In this document: one piece after another, positions 8,893-17,475 of the stretch
How the letters are laid out: every line of letters begins with the position of its first letter
Numbering within the stretch: the first letter of the stretch is position 1
NCBI RefSeq assembly: GCF_050529585.1
Contig: NZ_CP172882.1
Location: 1,364,001 to 1,428,000 of the forward strand
Length of the DNA: 64,000 bases
Direction: 5' to 3'
Origin: Enterococcus_D sp050529585
GTDB lineage: Bacteria; Bacillota; Bacilli; Lactobacillales; Enterococcaceae
Program-made: the position numbers and the translations under genes
Notes under the pieces: model-generated
What the model saw: the letters and a program-made list of their open reading frames with translations, nothing else
What the model was told of the DNA's origin: nothing
Databases searched by the model: none

Positions 8893-8946
8893 AGAAGGGC
8901 AGAGGTAAGAGAAAATGATTTCTTTTCATCCCTCTGTTCTTTTTCT
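8893..8946 (+). terminator. Terminator after the pyruvate oxidoreductase gene
   Basis: CAGAGG and CCTCTG arms enclose an AAGAGAAAA/TTCTTTT inner region and are followed by TTCTTTTTC. The remaining spacer to cdaA (to 9141) is AT-rich and holds only the cdaA promoter. Confidence 0.6.
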
Positions 8947-9074
8947 GTTTGACTGATTCTGCAAATTAAATTGCCGTAGACAAGCCTTTTCATCAACCTT
9001 GATCGTAAAAACATGGTAGACTTTAATCAGAGGTTTTCATTGATTTTGAAACTTTTTCATAATTTTGTTTTTTT

Positions 9075-9105
9075 TTGAATCTTTGAATACGACGTATGTT
9101 ATACT
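9075..9105 (+). promoter_or_regulatory. Promoter for cdaA-cdaR-glmM
   Basis: TGTTATACT at 9097-9105 is an extended -10; TTGAAT at 9075-9080 lies 19 bases upstream of the hexamer. The start codon is 37 bases downstream behind an AAGGAAGG site. Confidence 0.65.
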
Positions 9106-9141
9106 ATTGTTTGAAGTCTTAAGAATAAAGGAAGGCTGTTT

Positions 9142-10023
9142 ATGTCGATAAATTTTACTGATTTTTTTAATTTGGATTATTGGAGAGATTTGCTCTCATT
9201 TGATATATTTTCACTCTCATTTTTTGTCAATGTTTTAGATGTCATCGTTGTGTGGTATTTGGTGTATAAGCTGATCCAGTTGGTGCGTGGAACCAAAGCG
9301 ATCCAGTTGTTCAAAGGGGTCGGTTTGTTTATTGTTTTGCGTTTTTTGGCTGGGATCATCGGACTCAAAACATTGTCTTGGTTGATGGATCAAGTAATCA
9401 CCTATGGTGTGATCGCTGCAATCGTTATTTTTCAACCAGAGATCCGTCGAGGGCTCGAACATTTGGGTCGCAGTTCTTTATTCAAAACATCTAAGAATGA
9501 GAAACATCAAGATGAAGTTTTGGTTCAGTCCTTAGATAAAGCTGTTCAATATATGGCGAAGCGGAAAATTGGTGCCTTGATCACGATCGAACGAACAACA
9601 GGGTTGGAAGAGTACATTGAAACCGGGATTGCCCTGGATGCTGACGTGACAGGCGAATTATTGATCAACATCTTTATTCCCAATACACCGTTGCATGACG
9701 GCGCAGTGATCATTAGAGAAGATAAAATAGCAGTAGCAAGTGCGTATCTACCGCTTTCTGAAAGTCCGTTGATTCCTAAAGAGTTTGGTACACGGCATCG
9801 GGCTGCAGTGGGGATTTCAGAAGTCAGTGATGCGTTGACGTTGATTGTATCGGAGGAAACTGGGGATGTCAGTATTACCTTGAACAATCGAATGATGACT
9901 GAATTGTCACGTCAAGAATATCTAGCGATTTTGAATCGAGAGTTGGTGCCTGAAGAAAAAACTGGCAAACGCAATGTGCTGCAATCTTTCCTAGAAGGGG
10001 TCAATAAAGGGGGAAGAAAATGA
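9142..10023 (+). CDS. cdaA: Diadenylate cyclase CdaA (c-di-AMP synthase)
   Basis: A 293-residue membrane enzyme that condenses two ATP to cyclic di-AMP. The first ~90 residues hold three membrane segments. The DAC domain follows with the catalytic DGA motif at residues 186-188 (PLHDGAVII) and the RHR motif at 218-220 (GTRHRAAVG). c-di-AMP controls potassium and osmolyte uptake and is essential in many Firmicutes. It overlaps cdaR by four bases (ATGA). The cdaA-cdaR-glmM order is the standard Firmicute module; CdaR and GlmM both bind and modulate CdaA in relatives. Confidence 0.97.
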   Translation: MSINFTDFFNLDYWRDLLSFDIFSLSFFVNVLDVIVVWYLVYKLIQLVRGTKAIQLFKGVGLFIVLRFLAGIIGLKTLSWLMDQVITYGVIAAIVIFQPEIRRGLEHLGRSSLFKTSKNEKHQDEVLVQSLDKAVQYMAKRKIGALITIERTTGLEEYIETGIALDADVTGELLINIFIPNTPLHDGAVIIREDKIAVASAYLPLSESPLIPKEFGTRHRAAVGISEVSDALTLIVSEETGDVSITLNNRMMTELSRQEYLAILNRELVPEEKTGKRNVLQSFLEGVNKGGRK

Positions 10024-11123
10024 GCAAGAAGGATCGCCGTCAGAATGTGTTTTATGGTATACTAGCGCTGTTCTTTAGTTTGGTTTTATTTTTTATTGCT
10101 AGTGGTTCCTCTTTACAAGTCAATATTTCTGGGGCAGTAAATGCTTATGAAGAAGAAATCGATGCAGTACCGATCCAGACGATTTATGATACAGATGATT
10201 TTTTTATACAAGGTTTTGAAACAACGGTCAATGTGACCTTAAGCAGCCGCAATCGTGTGCAATTAAATGCTGAAAAAAATGAAGAAACTCGGAGTTTTCG
10301 CGTGGTTGCTGACTTATCTGATCTAGATGTCGGTACCCATGAAGTGCCGTTAGAGGTACAGAACTTAAGCTCGAGTGTGACGGCAGAGATCGACCCGACG
10401 ACGGTTACTGTAACGATCGAGAAGAAAGTCACCAAAACCTTTACAGTTGAACCGGTTGTTTCAACTGAAGATGATAGCAGCAGTTTTGCGATTGCATCAA
10501 TGGTTGCATCACCAAAAGAAGTCACGATTACCACTGGAGAACAAACAGCAGCGGATATTGACCGGGTCGTTGCAGTTGTTGATCCTGATGACATCCCAAA
10601 TGATTCAGGAACGGTGTCGGCTGTAATCGAAGCGTGGGATATCAACAAAAATCCATTGGCGATCGTTGCGGATCCAGATACGGTAGATGTCGCAATCACA
10701 ATGGAAGCACCAACCAAAGATGTCGAGTTATTCGTCACCCAGCAAGGAGCGATTCCAAATGGAATCTCGCATTACATTTATCGCATGAGCAGTATCAGTG
10801 CTGCGCTAACGGGACCGCAAAATGTTTTGGATCAAACAGCACAAGTTGGTGTGCCAGTCGATATCAGTGGGATTACGACAGAAACCGAGCAAACGGTTCA
10901 AATACCTGCGCCTGAAGGTACAACGATCGAGCCAACTGAAGTCACGATCCAAATCACACCGGTTGCACAAGCTGAAAATGAAAGCGACGAGGCTGATTCT
11001 GAAACGACAAGCAATCCGGAGACGTCGGAGTCTACAGGGAATACTTCAGGAAATCTTGATTCAGATAGTGATCAAGAAAGTGCTGCACAATCAACAACAA
11101 GTGAAGCTGAATCAACAAATTGA
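10020..11123 (+). CDS. cdaR: CdaR, YbbR-domain regulator of CdaA
   Basis: A 367-residue single-pass membrane protein: one N-terminal hydrophobic segment (about residues 11-29) followed by extracellular YbbR-type beta repeats. The last ~50 residues are low-complexity, rich in Ser, Thr, Glu and Asp, and probably disordered on the cell surface. In Bacillus, Listeria and Lactococcus CdaR binds CdaA and alters c-di-AMP synthesis. It is translationally coupled to cdaA by an ATGA overlap. The acidic tail is longer than the folded family core requires and has no recognisable sorting signal. Confidence 0.93.
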   Translation: MSKKDRRQNVFYGILALFFSLVLFFIASGSSLQVNISGAVNAYEEEIDAVPIQTIYDTDDFFIQGFETTVNVTLSSRNRVQLNAEKNEETRSFRVVADLSDLDVGTHEVPLEVQNLSSSVTAEIDPTTVTVTIEKKVTKTFTVEPVVSTEDDSSSFAIASMVASPKEVTITTGEQTAADIDRVVAVVDPDDIPNDSGTVSAVIEAWDINKNPLAIVADPDTVDVAITMEAPTKDVELFVTQQGAIPNGISHYIYRMSSISAALTGPQNVLDQTAQVGVPVDISGITTETEQTVQIPAPEGTTIEPTEVTIQITPVAQAENESDEADSETTSNPETSESTGNTSGNLDSDSDQESAAQSTTSEAESTN

Positions 11124-11152
11124 AAAGAGTACGAATAAGAGAGGTTTTTAAA

Positions 11153-12508
11153 ATGGGAAAATATTTTGGTACAGATGGTGTTCGTGGAGAAGCCAACAAA
11201 GAATTGACACCTGAATTAGCGTTTAAATTAGGCCGTTATGGTGGTTATGTATTAAGTCAGCACGAAACAGATGATCGTCAGCCCCGTGTTTTGGTGGGGA
11301 GAGATACCCGTATTTCAGGTCAGATGTTGGAAAACGCCTTGATTGCTGGTCTTTTATCCGTTGGGATCGAAGTCTTTCAATTAGGCGTGATCTCAACGCC
11401 GGGGGTTGCCTATTTAACGAAAGTGCAAAAGGCAAGTGCAGGTGTCATGATCTCAGCTTCACATAATCCAGCTTTAGACAACGGAATCAAATTTTTCGGA
11501 AATGATGGTTTCAAGTTGGTAGATGAACAAGAAGCTGAAATCGAAGCATTGCTTGATGCGCCAGAAGATACGTTGCCACGTCCTTCAGCTGAAGGGTTGG
11601 GTACAGTTGATGAATTTCCAGAAGGTCTACTCAAATATTCTCAATTCTTGCGTCAGACGATTCCAGGTGATTTAGAAGGTTTGACGGTTTGTGTCGATGC
11701 AGCCAATGGGGCGACGGCGACCAGTGTCAATCGTTTGTTTGCTGATCTAGAAACTGATTTTTACACAATGGGTACCTCACCGGATGGCCTGAACATCAAC
11801 GATGGCGTTGGTTCGACACATCCTGAAAAATTGGCTCAATTTGTTGTCGAAAAAGGGGCAGATGCGGGTTTGGCATTTGACGGAGATGGTGACCGCGTGA
11901 TTGCTGTTGATGAATTAGGCAATATTGTCGATGGGGATAAAATCATGTATATCTGTGCCAAGTATTTAGCCGAACAAAAACGCTTGAATCAAGGGACGAT
12001 CGTCACAACCGTGATGAGTAATCTTGGTTTCCACAAAGCGGTAGAAGCAATTGGCTTGAAAGACGTGATCACGCAAGTGGGAGACCGTTATGTAGTAGAG
12101 GAAATGCGTAAAAATGATTATAACTTTGGTGGTGAACAATCAGGGCATATGATCTTTTTAGATTTCAATACGACGGGTGATGGCTTGCTTTCTGGTATTC
12201 AACTATTGAATATCATGAAACAAACAGGTAAAAAACTATCTGAATTGGCTGGCGAAGTCACGATCTATCCACAAAAATTGGTCAACATCCGTGTGACAGA
12301 TAAAAATGGTGCGATGGAGGTACCTGCTATAGCGAAAATCGTGGCAGAAGCTGAAGCCGAAATGAACGGCGAAGGCCGTATCTTGGTTCGTCCTTCAGGA
12401 ACAGAACCATTACTACGTGTCATGGCAGAAGCGCCAACGATTGAAAAAGTTGATTATTATGTCGATAAAATCGCAGCAGTTGTCCGTGAGGAAATTGGTG
12501 CAGAATAA
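11153..12508 (+). CDS. glmM: Phosphoglucosamine mutase
   Basis: A 451-residue alpha-D-phosphohexomutase converting GlcN-6-P to GlcN-1-P, the second committed step to UDP-GlcNAc. The phosphoserine loop is ISASHNP with Ser103 as the catalytic residue, and the metal loop DGDGDR is present near residue 240. The C-terminal phosphate-binding loop RPSGTEPLLRV is intact. The start is the ATG at 11153 (MGKYFGTDGVRGEANKEL) with an AAGAGAGG site 8 bases upstream. A longer TTG-initiated frame from 11120 adds 11 residues unlike the family. GlmM also inhibits CdaA in relatives, which explains the operon. Confidence 0.97.
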   Translation: MGKYFGTDGVRGEANKELTPELAFKLGRYGGYVLSQHETDDRQPRVLVGRDTRISGQMLENALIAGLLSVGIEVFQLGVISTPGVAYLTKVQKASAGVMISASHNPALDNGIKFFGNDGFKLVDEQEAEIEALLDAPEDTLPRPSAEGLGTVDEFPEGLLKYSQFLRQTIPGDLEGLTVCVDAANGATATSVNRLFADLETDFYTMGTSPDGLNINDGVGSTHPEKLAQFVVEKGADAGLAFDGDGDRVIAVDELGNIVDGDKIMYICAKYLAEQKRLNQGTIVTTVMSNLGFHKAVEAIGLKDVITQVGDRYVVEEMRKNDYNFGGEQSGHMIFLDFNTTGDGLLSGIQLLNIMKQTGKKLSELAGEVTIYPQKLVNIRVTDKNGAMEVPAIAKIVAEAEAEMNGEGRILVRPSGTEPLLRVMAEAPTIEKVDYYVDKIAAVVREEIGAE

Positions 12509-12515
12509 GGATACC

Positions 12516-12544
12516 AAAACCAACGTTGATTCGTTGGTTTTTTT
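12516..12544 (+). terminator. Terminator of the cdaA-cdaR-glmM operon
   Basis: Perfect 10-bp stem AAAACCAACG / CGTTGGTTTT with a 6-base loop, followed by continuing T residues. Confidence 0.9.
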
Positions 12545-12648
12545 GTAAGTAGACTGTTATTCGATTTTTAGTATAATAATCATATAATTCTATTTTATGT
12601 CATGTGATAGATTGATTGACCGTAGTTTTGAAAGGGGATCGAGTTGCT

Positions 12649-12972
12649 ATGAGACTTAACATTGGATGGCTGATCGCTGTGATATTTGTTCTAGTTGGCG
12701 TTTTATTCTTATCTGGTCATGGGTGGCAATTGATTGCAGGGTACAACACAGCCCCGAAAGAAAAGAAAACCAAATATGATTTGAATCGTCTGTATTTGGT
12801 GAATGGTGTCGGTTTTCTTGTAATAGGTATGCTTGTTGCGGTGATGAATTCCTTTGTTGATGATTGGTCATTGGTTTTGCAAATTTTGTTTCTTGCAGTT
12901 TTTATTGTTTTGGTCATGGTTCTTGTGATTCTTAATGGCACGTGGTGTATGAAAAACGAGAAGTCGAATTAG
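12649..12972 (+). CDS. DUF3784-family small membrane protein
   Basis: A 107-residue protein with three hydrophobic segments. The first is followed by SGHGWQLIAGYNTAPKEKKTKYD, which matches the characteristic loop of DUF3784 proteins (LIAGYNT plus a KYD basic stretch). No biochemical role is established for the family. The ATG at 12649 was preferred over upstream TTG codons because AAAGGGG lies 11 bases before it, although that spacing is long. TATAAT sequences at 12572 and 12583 could serve as -10 elements. Convergent with glmS. Confidence 0.7.
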   Translation: MRLNIGWLIAVIFVLVGVLFLSGHGWQLIAGYNTAPKEKKTKYDLNRLYLVNGVGFLVIGMLVAVMNSFVDDWSLVLQILFLAVFIVLVMVLVILNGTWCMKNEKSN

Positions 12973-13036
12973 TTGAAAAAATCGTTTAAATATCGATTCT
13001 GTAAAGTCTTTAAAGAAAAAAACTTTTAGAAAACCC

Positions 13037-13097
13037 GTTAAAACAAAACAAGCAACATTGCCAGGTAAATCGGCAATGTTGCTTGTTTTGTTTTAAC
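13037..13097. terminator. Bidirectional terminator with a perfect 26-bp stem
   Basis: Arms 13037-13062 and 13072-13097 are exact reverse complements over 26 bases around a 9-base loop. The outer stem is A/T-rich, so it provides a U-tract in either direction for the convergent DUF3784 and glmS genes. Confidence 0.85.
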
Positions 13098-13127
13098 CTT
13101 GTTCAACGCGATAAACGTTTAAAAAAC

Positions 13128-14939
13128 TTATTCAACTGTCACAGACTTTGCCAAATTACGCGGCTTGTCTACATCAAAACCACGTTGCAATGTCGCAAAG
13201 TAGGCCAAGAGCTGTGTTGGTACAACAGAAACAAGACTAGTGACTAAAGGATGGACAGTCGGGATGATGATTTGATCAGTGGGTTTTGCTAGTTCTTGAC
13301 TAGCAATGACTAAAGTATGGGCACCGCGAGATTCGACTTCTTTCAAGTTGCCTCGCGTGTGAGATCCAGTAACAGCTTCAGAAATGATGCCGATCACAGG
13401 TGTGCCTTCTTCGATCAAGGCGATCGTACCATGTTTCAATTCACCAGCCGCAAAACCTTCTGCTTGGATATACGAAATCTCTTTTAATTTCAACGCGGCT
13501 TCCATTGACACATAATAATCATTGCCGCGGCCAATATAGAAGGCATTACGGCTAGTTGCCAAAAAGTCTTCAGCAAATTGACTGATCATCGCTTTTTCAT
13601 CCACCAATGTTTCCATGGTTGATGCAACGATACTTAATTCATGAAAGACATCAAAATCAACAGCAGCAGGCACCGCTTTTTCTTCACCAATCGCTTTAGC
13701 CAATAAAGTCATGACAGCGATTTGTGCAGTATAAGCTTTAGTGGAGGCAACAGCGATCTCAGGACCAGCATGCAGCAATAAGGTATGTTTGGCTTCACGA
13801 GATAACGTTGAACCAGCCACATTGGTGATCGTTAAACTTGGTAACCCCAGTGCGTTGATTTTGACCAATACTTGGCGGCTATCTGCAGTTTCACCACTTT
13901 GAGTTAAGAAAACAAAGAAGGGTTTTGCTGAAAGCAACGGCGTATTGTAACCAAATTCGCTTGATAAATGTACTTCAACAGGAATCTCTGTTAGCGTTTC
14001 GAGAATGGCTTTTGCTGCCCAACCCGCATGATTGCTGGTCCCACAAGCGACGATATAGATACGATCACTTGCAATCATTTCGGCTTTCAATTGGTGATCG
14101 ATCAGGACTTCACCGTTTTCGCCTTGATATTCTTGCACTAGACGACGCATAACAGTTGGTTGGTCGTCGATTTCTTTGAGCATGTAGTAGGGATACGTCC
14201 CTTTTTCGATATCAGTTAAATCAAGCTGTGCTTCATAAGATTCACGATAGACCAAATTGCCTTTCAAATCTTCAATCTTGATTTCATCCGCTTGAACAGT
14301 CACCATTTCACCGTCTTCGATTTCCACGAAATGGGTCGTTTGATCCAGCATCGCCAAAGCGTCGCTGCAGATGACGTTGAAACCATCACCAAGGCCAATC
14401 AATAACGGGCTTTTGTTTTTTGCAACGTAAATCGTATCAGGATCTTTCTTGTCGACCAAAGCGAATGCATAGGAGCCGCGGATCAGCGATAAAGCTTTTT
14501 TAAAGGCTTCCTTGGTTGTGCTATTGTTTTGGTTTTTTAACGCTTCAACTAAGTGAACGACAATCTCAGTGTCGGTTTGCCCAGCAAAAAGATGGTCTTT
14601 TAAATAAGTATCATGTAATTCTTCAAAGTTTTCGATCACACCGTTATGGACCAGAACCAATTCCTCGTTTCCTGAGGTATGGGGGTGGGCGTTGCGTTCT
14701 GAAGGTTTGCCATGTGTTGCCCAGCGGGTATGACCGATGCCGATCGTTCCTGTTACCTCTGGTGTCACTTTAGCTTCCAAGTTTTTGATTCTTCCTTGCG
14801 CTTTGACTAAGTGATCAGAAGTACGATCTGCCACGTATAAACCTGCTGAATCATAGCCACGGTACTCCAAGCGTTCCAATCCATTTAAAATAATTTGTTC
14901 TGCATTTGACTTTCCAACAATTCCTACAATTCCACACAT
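13128..14939 (-). CDS. glmS: Glutamine-fructose-6-phosphate aminotransferase
   Basis: A 603-residue enzyme converting fructose-6-P and glutamine to GlcN-6-P and glutamate, the entry step of amino-sugar synthesis. Processing of Met1 exposes the Cys2 nucleophile (MCGIVGIVG) of the N-terminal glutaminase domain. Two SIS domains follow from about residue 280; sugar-binding CGTSNHA and LTQSGETADS are visible. The C-terminus ends PRNLAKSVTVE, the family's characteristic tail. It is transcribed alone from a consensus-like promoter and preceded by a glmS ribozyme, which should cleave the mRNA when GlcN-6-P is abundant. The Shine-Dalgarno sequence (AGTAGG) is modest. Confidence 0.97.
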   Translation of the reverse strand: MCGIVGIVGKSNAEQIILNGLERLEYRGYDSAGLYVADRTSDHLVKAQGRIKNLEAKVTPEVTGTIGIGHTRWATHGKPSERNAHPHTSGNEELVLVHNGVIENFEELHDTYLKDHLFAGQTDTEIVVHLVEALKNQNNSTTKEAFKKALSLIRGSYAFALVDKKDPDTIYVAKNKSPLLIGLGDGFNVICSDALAMLDQTTHFVEIEDGEMVTVQADEIKIEDLKGNLVYRESYEAQLDLTDIEKGTYPYYMLKEIDDQPTVMRRLVQEYQGENGEVLIDHQLKAEMIASDRIYIVACGTSNHAGWAAKAILETLTEIPVEVHLSSEFGYNTPLLSAKPFFVFLTQSGETADSRQVLVKINALGLPSLTITNVAGSTLSREAKHTLLLHAGPEIAVASTKAYTAQIAVMTLLAKAIGEEKAVPAAVDFDVFHELSIVASTMETLVDEKAMISQFAEDFLATSRNAFYIGRGNDYYVSMEAALKLKEISYIQAEGFAAGELKHGTIALIEEGTPVIGIISEAVTGSHTRGNLKEVESRGAHTLVIASQELAKPTDQIIIPTVHPLVTSLVSVVPTQLLAYFATLQRGFDVDKPRNLAKSVTVE

Positions 14940-14994
14940 AATGACAAGCCTACTTTCAAAATTTTTTCTGTCGATTATGTATTTCTATCTGCGC

Positions 14995-15118
14995 AGCAAA
15001 CATTTTGTGGACATTTTTCAATGCGATTTGTGTTTGCTTGTAGAGTGCAGTCCCTAGAGCCATCCGCCGAAACTTTCGATAAACTCTTTCCTCGTCATCT
15101 GTTGCCAGATCAGGCGCT
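14995..15118 (-). ncRNA. glmS ribozyme (GlcN6P-activated self-cleaving riboswitch)
   Basis: Reading the minus strand, the core begins AGCGCC (15118-15113), with cleavage expected between the A and the first G. It continues with a 5-bp P1 capped by GCAA (AUCUG-GCAA-CAGAU), then GACGAGG, then GUUUAUCGA and UCGGCGGAUG closed by AGAG/CUCU. These are the invariant blocks of the B. subtilis and T. tengcongensis ribozymes. A short possible P3 (AGGG/CUCU) is followed by an 8-bp P4 (AGCAAACA/UGUUUGCU) enclosing CAUU-GAAA-AAUG. About 55 bases separate it from the glmS start. All core elements appear present, so it should be active. Confidence 0.93.
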
Positions 15119-15173
15119 ATCCTTATTGGTATATCTATCCTCCTGAAAAGTATTTTATAGAAATACAAGCAAT

Positions 15174-15202
15174 ATGATACTATTTAGAGATTATTATGTC
15201 AA
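15174..15202 (-). promoter_or_regulatory. Promoter of glmS
   Basis: On the minus strand TTGACA (15202-15197) is followed after exactly 17 bases by TATCAT (15179-15174). Transcription should start near 15167, about 50 bases before the ribozyme core. Confidence 0.85.
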
Positions 15203-15381
15203 TAGATAGGTAAAATAAATAAAATTGGTATAGATGTAAATATTTTTAAACAAACTTTCAGTCTCGGGAAATAGTCAAACTATTGGGTTCAAAGAAAAGA
15301 TTCCAATGAAATTTTCTCATATGACTATCCTTTTTTTTTCAATTTCGCTACAATTAATGAGAAAGAAAGTGAGGAAATCAA

Positions 15382-15672
15382 ATGGCAGAACAAGTGAATT
15401 GTATGAAGTTTTCTGAATTGAAAGAATTAGTAGCTGCGTTGGCGGCTAACGATAAGGTAACAGATGAGACCAAAATTTTCTTGGATACTGGCTGGGATAG
15501 TTTGCAAGAGATTTTGCCGGGATCAGTATCGTTGGCATCCGCCAAACCATTTCAAGTGCAAGATGAACTGACCAAAGAATTTTTTGGCGGTTATGTCCTA
15601 ACTGAAAAAAGTGCCAAATTCGATGTCAGCAACGCAGCTGAAGATGTGATCGTCATAAAAAATCTATATTGA
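15382..15672 (+). CDS. Small uncharacterised protein, 96 aa
   Basis: I do not recognise this protein. It is 96 residues, soluble and mildly acidic, beginning MAEQVNCMKFSELKELV and ending AAEDVIVIKNLY. It has one Cys and no obvious domain motif, signal peptide or membrane segment. The ATG has a GAGG site about 7 bases upstream, and codon use resembles its neighbours, so it looks like a real gene. TACAAT at 15349 may be its -10. It ends 34 bases before sppA and may share its transcript, but nothing in the sequence shows a functional link. Confidence 0.7.
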   Translation: MAEQVNCMKFSELKELVAALAANDKVTDETKIFLDTGWDSLQEILPGSVSLASAKPFQVQDELTKEFFGGYVLTEKSAKFDVSNAAEDVIVIKNLY

Positions 15673-15706
15673 TGATGGTGGATCAAAATCAAGAAGGAGG
15701 AAAAAA

Positions 15707-16738
15707 ATGAATAAGAGAAGATGGATAGCCGTAGCGATTGCGGCGGGGTTATTTATTTGTTCGGGTGTGTTTTCCCTGTTGACCACTAGAGAAACAACAG
15801 AGGATACTTCAGCGTTGCAAGGGTTGAATGCGCTGTTTTACGGTAGCAATACAATTGCAGAAACACCGATCGTTGCAGGGGATTCAGACCAAAGGATCGT
15901 GCGTTTAACATTGGAGGGGACGATTGCCAGCAGTTCGAGTGGTGGTTTATTCACTTCAGAAACGTATGACCATCAACGCTTTTTGGAAGAATTGCGCATG
16001 ATCCAGCAAGATCCGACAATCAGTGGTATTTTACTGGAAGTCAACACGCCAGGAGGAGGCGTCTATGAAAGTGCCGAGATTGCTCGGGAATTGGCCAAAA
16101 TCAAAGAAGAAGGCATTCCGATGTATGTATCGATGAAGAATATGGCGGCAAGTGGCGGGTACTATATCTCTGCGGGTGCTGATAAGATTTTTGCAACGGA
16201 AGAAACTGTGACCGGATCAATCGGTGTCATCATGTCTGGAATCAATTATGCTGGTTTGTTTGAAAAATTGGGGATTGAAGACAGCACAATCAAAAGTGGT
16301 GCCTTGAAAGATGTTGGTTCTGCTACTAGAGAACCAACAGAAGCGGACAAAGAAGTGTTGCAGACGTATGTCGATAATGCGTATGGCCGTTTTGTCGATA
16401 TCGTAGCTGAAGGTCGCGGGATGACCGAAGAAGCTGTCCGAAAAATTGCTGATGGACGTATTTATGATGGGCAACAAGCATTAGAAGTCGGATTGGTTGA
16501 TGAGATAGGTTTTCCAGAAGATGCATTGGCTGCGATGCAGCAAGATCTAAATCTGGAAAATGCAGAAATATTTATTTATGATGTGGAAAATACTGGCTTT
16601 GCTACGACATGGCTTGGGTCGAAGTTGGCAGAGTTTCAAGGATTAAAAGCATCAAATACTGACCGTATTTTGGAACTGATGGAAAGCTTAGGCACAAGCG
16701 ACGCACCGAAACCGTTGTATTACTACGGAGGTGAGTAA
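15707..16738 (+). CDS. sppA: Signal peptide peptidase SppA
   Basis: A 343-residue membrane-anchored serine protease (peptidase S49, short Gram-positive form). One N-terminal hydrophobic segment (about residues 5-25) anchors it. The catalytic dyad is visible: Ser149 in MAASGGYYIS and Lys196 in STIKSGALKDVGS. It degrades cleaved signal peptides at the membrane; in Bacillus it also helps resist lantibiotics and lysozyme. The start follows AAGGAGG with 6-7 bases spacing. An RDD membrane protein starts within 2 bases of its stop, so the two form an operon. Confidence 0.95.
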   Translation: MNKRRWIAVAIAAGLFICSGVFSLLTTRETTEDTSALQGLNALFYGSNTIAETPIVAGDSDQRIVRLTLEGTIASSSSGGLFTSETYDHQRFLEELRMIQQDPTISGILLEVNTPGGGVYESAEIARELAKIKEEGIPMYVSMKNMAASGGYYISAGADKIFATEETVTGSIGVIMSGINYAGLFEKLGIEDSTIKSGALKDVGSATREPTEADKEVLQTYVDNAYGRFVDIVAEGRGMTEEAVRKIADGRIYDGQQALEVGLVDEIGFPEDALAAMQQDLNLENAEIFIYDVENTGFATTWLGSKLAEFQGLKASNTDRILELMESLGTSDAPKPLYYYGGE

Positions 16739-16739
16739 G

Positions 16740-17420
16740 ATGAATCAAGAAAAACAATCAAGTAAGCATCCAGCACCAACACAAGATAACACAAATGGGT
16801 CCCACCCGGATGATTTCTACCAGCAAGTGTTATCGTCTTTTGAAAAAAAAGCCTATACGGAAGAAGCAATCAAAGAAAATCAACGGGAATGGCAACAATA
16901 TGAAATGCCAGATCAACAAGCGGAACAACCACGTCCAATCAATGATTTTCCTAACTATTTCTATGCCGGCTTTTGGATTCGTTTGTTCGCATTCGTAGTT
17001 GATTTGATCTTGATACATTCAGTCACTGAGATCACGATCGGCAGTGTCTATCGCTTAAGCGGTTTGTCAGCAGGGGCGCACCCTTTTGGTATCTATCAGT
17101 TGGTATCTTTAGCGATCTATCTAGCATATTTTGTTTTGTTGACTAAGTACAATCACGGACAAACGATTGGTAAAATGATTTTCGGTATTCGCGTGATTTC
17201 TTTCCAAGAAGAGGTACTGAGTTGGCAGACAGTCTTGATCAGAGAGTTATGTGGGCGCTATGTATTACAATTTTATTGGTTGTTTTACTTAGGTTATTTA
17301 CCGACGATCTTCAGCAAAAACAAACAACATGCAGCTGATTATTTTGCAGATACCAGTGTGGTGACGATCAATATGATCAAGGCCTTTAACAATCATGCCG
17401 ATGTCCATCAAGAAATGTGA
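16740..17420 (+). CDS. RDD-family membrane protein
   Basis: A 226-residue protein. The first ~75 residues are hydrophilic and rich in Gln, Asn and Pro, probably a disordered cytoplasmic tail. An RDD domain follows with the opening Arg and Asp motif (FWIRLFAFVVDLILI), about three membrane segments and the loop GQTIGKMIFGIRVIS. RDD proteins next to sppA (YteJ-type) are common in Bacilli, and in B. subtilis SppA and YteJ act together against lantibiotics and lysozyme. The ATG at 16740 has GGAGG 8 bases upstream; a GTG at 16731 overlaps that site and is rejected. Confidence 0.88.
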   Translation: MNQEKQSSKHPAPTQDNTNGSHPDDFYQQVLSSFEKKAYTEEAIKENQREWQQYEMPDQQAEQPRPINDFPNYFYAGFWIRLFAFVVDLILIHSVTEITIGSVYRLSGLSAGAHPFGIYQLVSLAIYLAYFVLLTKYNHGQTIGKMIFGIRVISFQEEVLSWQTVLIRELCGRYVLQFYWLFYLGYLPTIFSKNKQHAADYFADTSVVTINMIKAFNNHADVHQEM

Positions 17421-17475
17421 TAAGATAGTTGCGGTGATGTCTTTCCACCACTAAAACAAAACCGAGGTGTTATCT

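Noticed and set aside
9177..9462. Long antisense frames inside genes such as cdaA, nifJ and cdaR
   Set aside because: They mirror the codon structure of the sense gene and have no ribosome sites or recognisable products.
11120..11152. N-terminal extension of GlmM from a TTG
   Set aside because: The ATG at 11153 has an ideal ribosome site and the standard MGKYFGTDGVRG start.
14956..15168. A 70-codon minus-strand frame upstream of glmS
   Set aside because: It lies over the glmS ribozyme core and its composition reflects RNA structure rather than coding; no family is recognisable.
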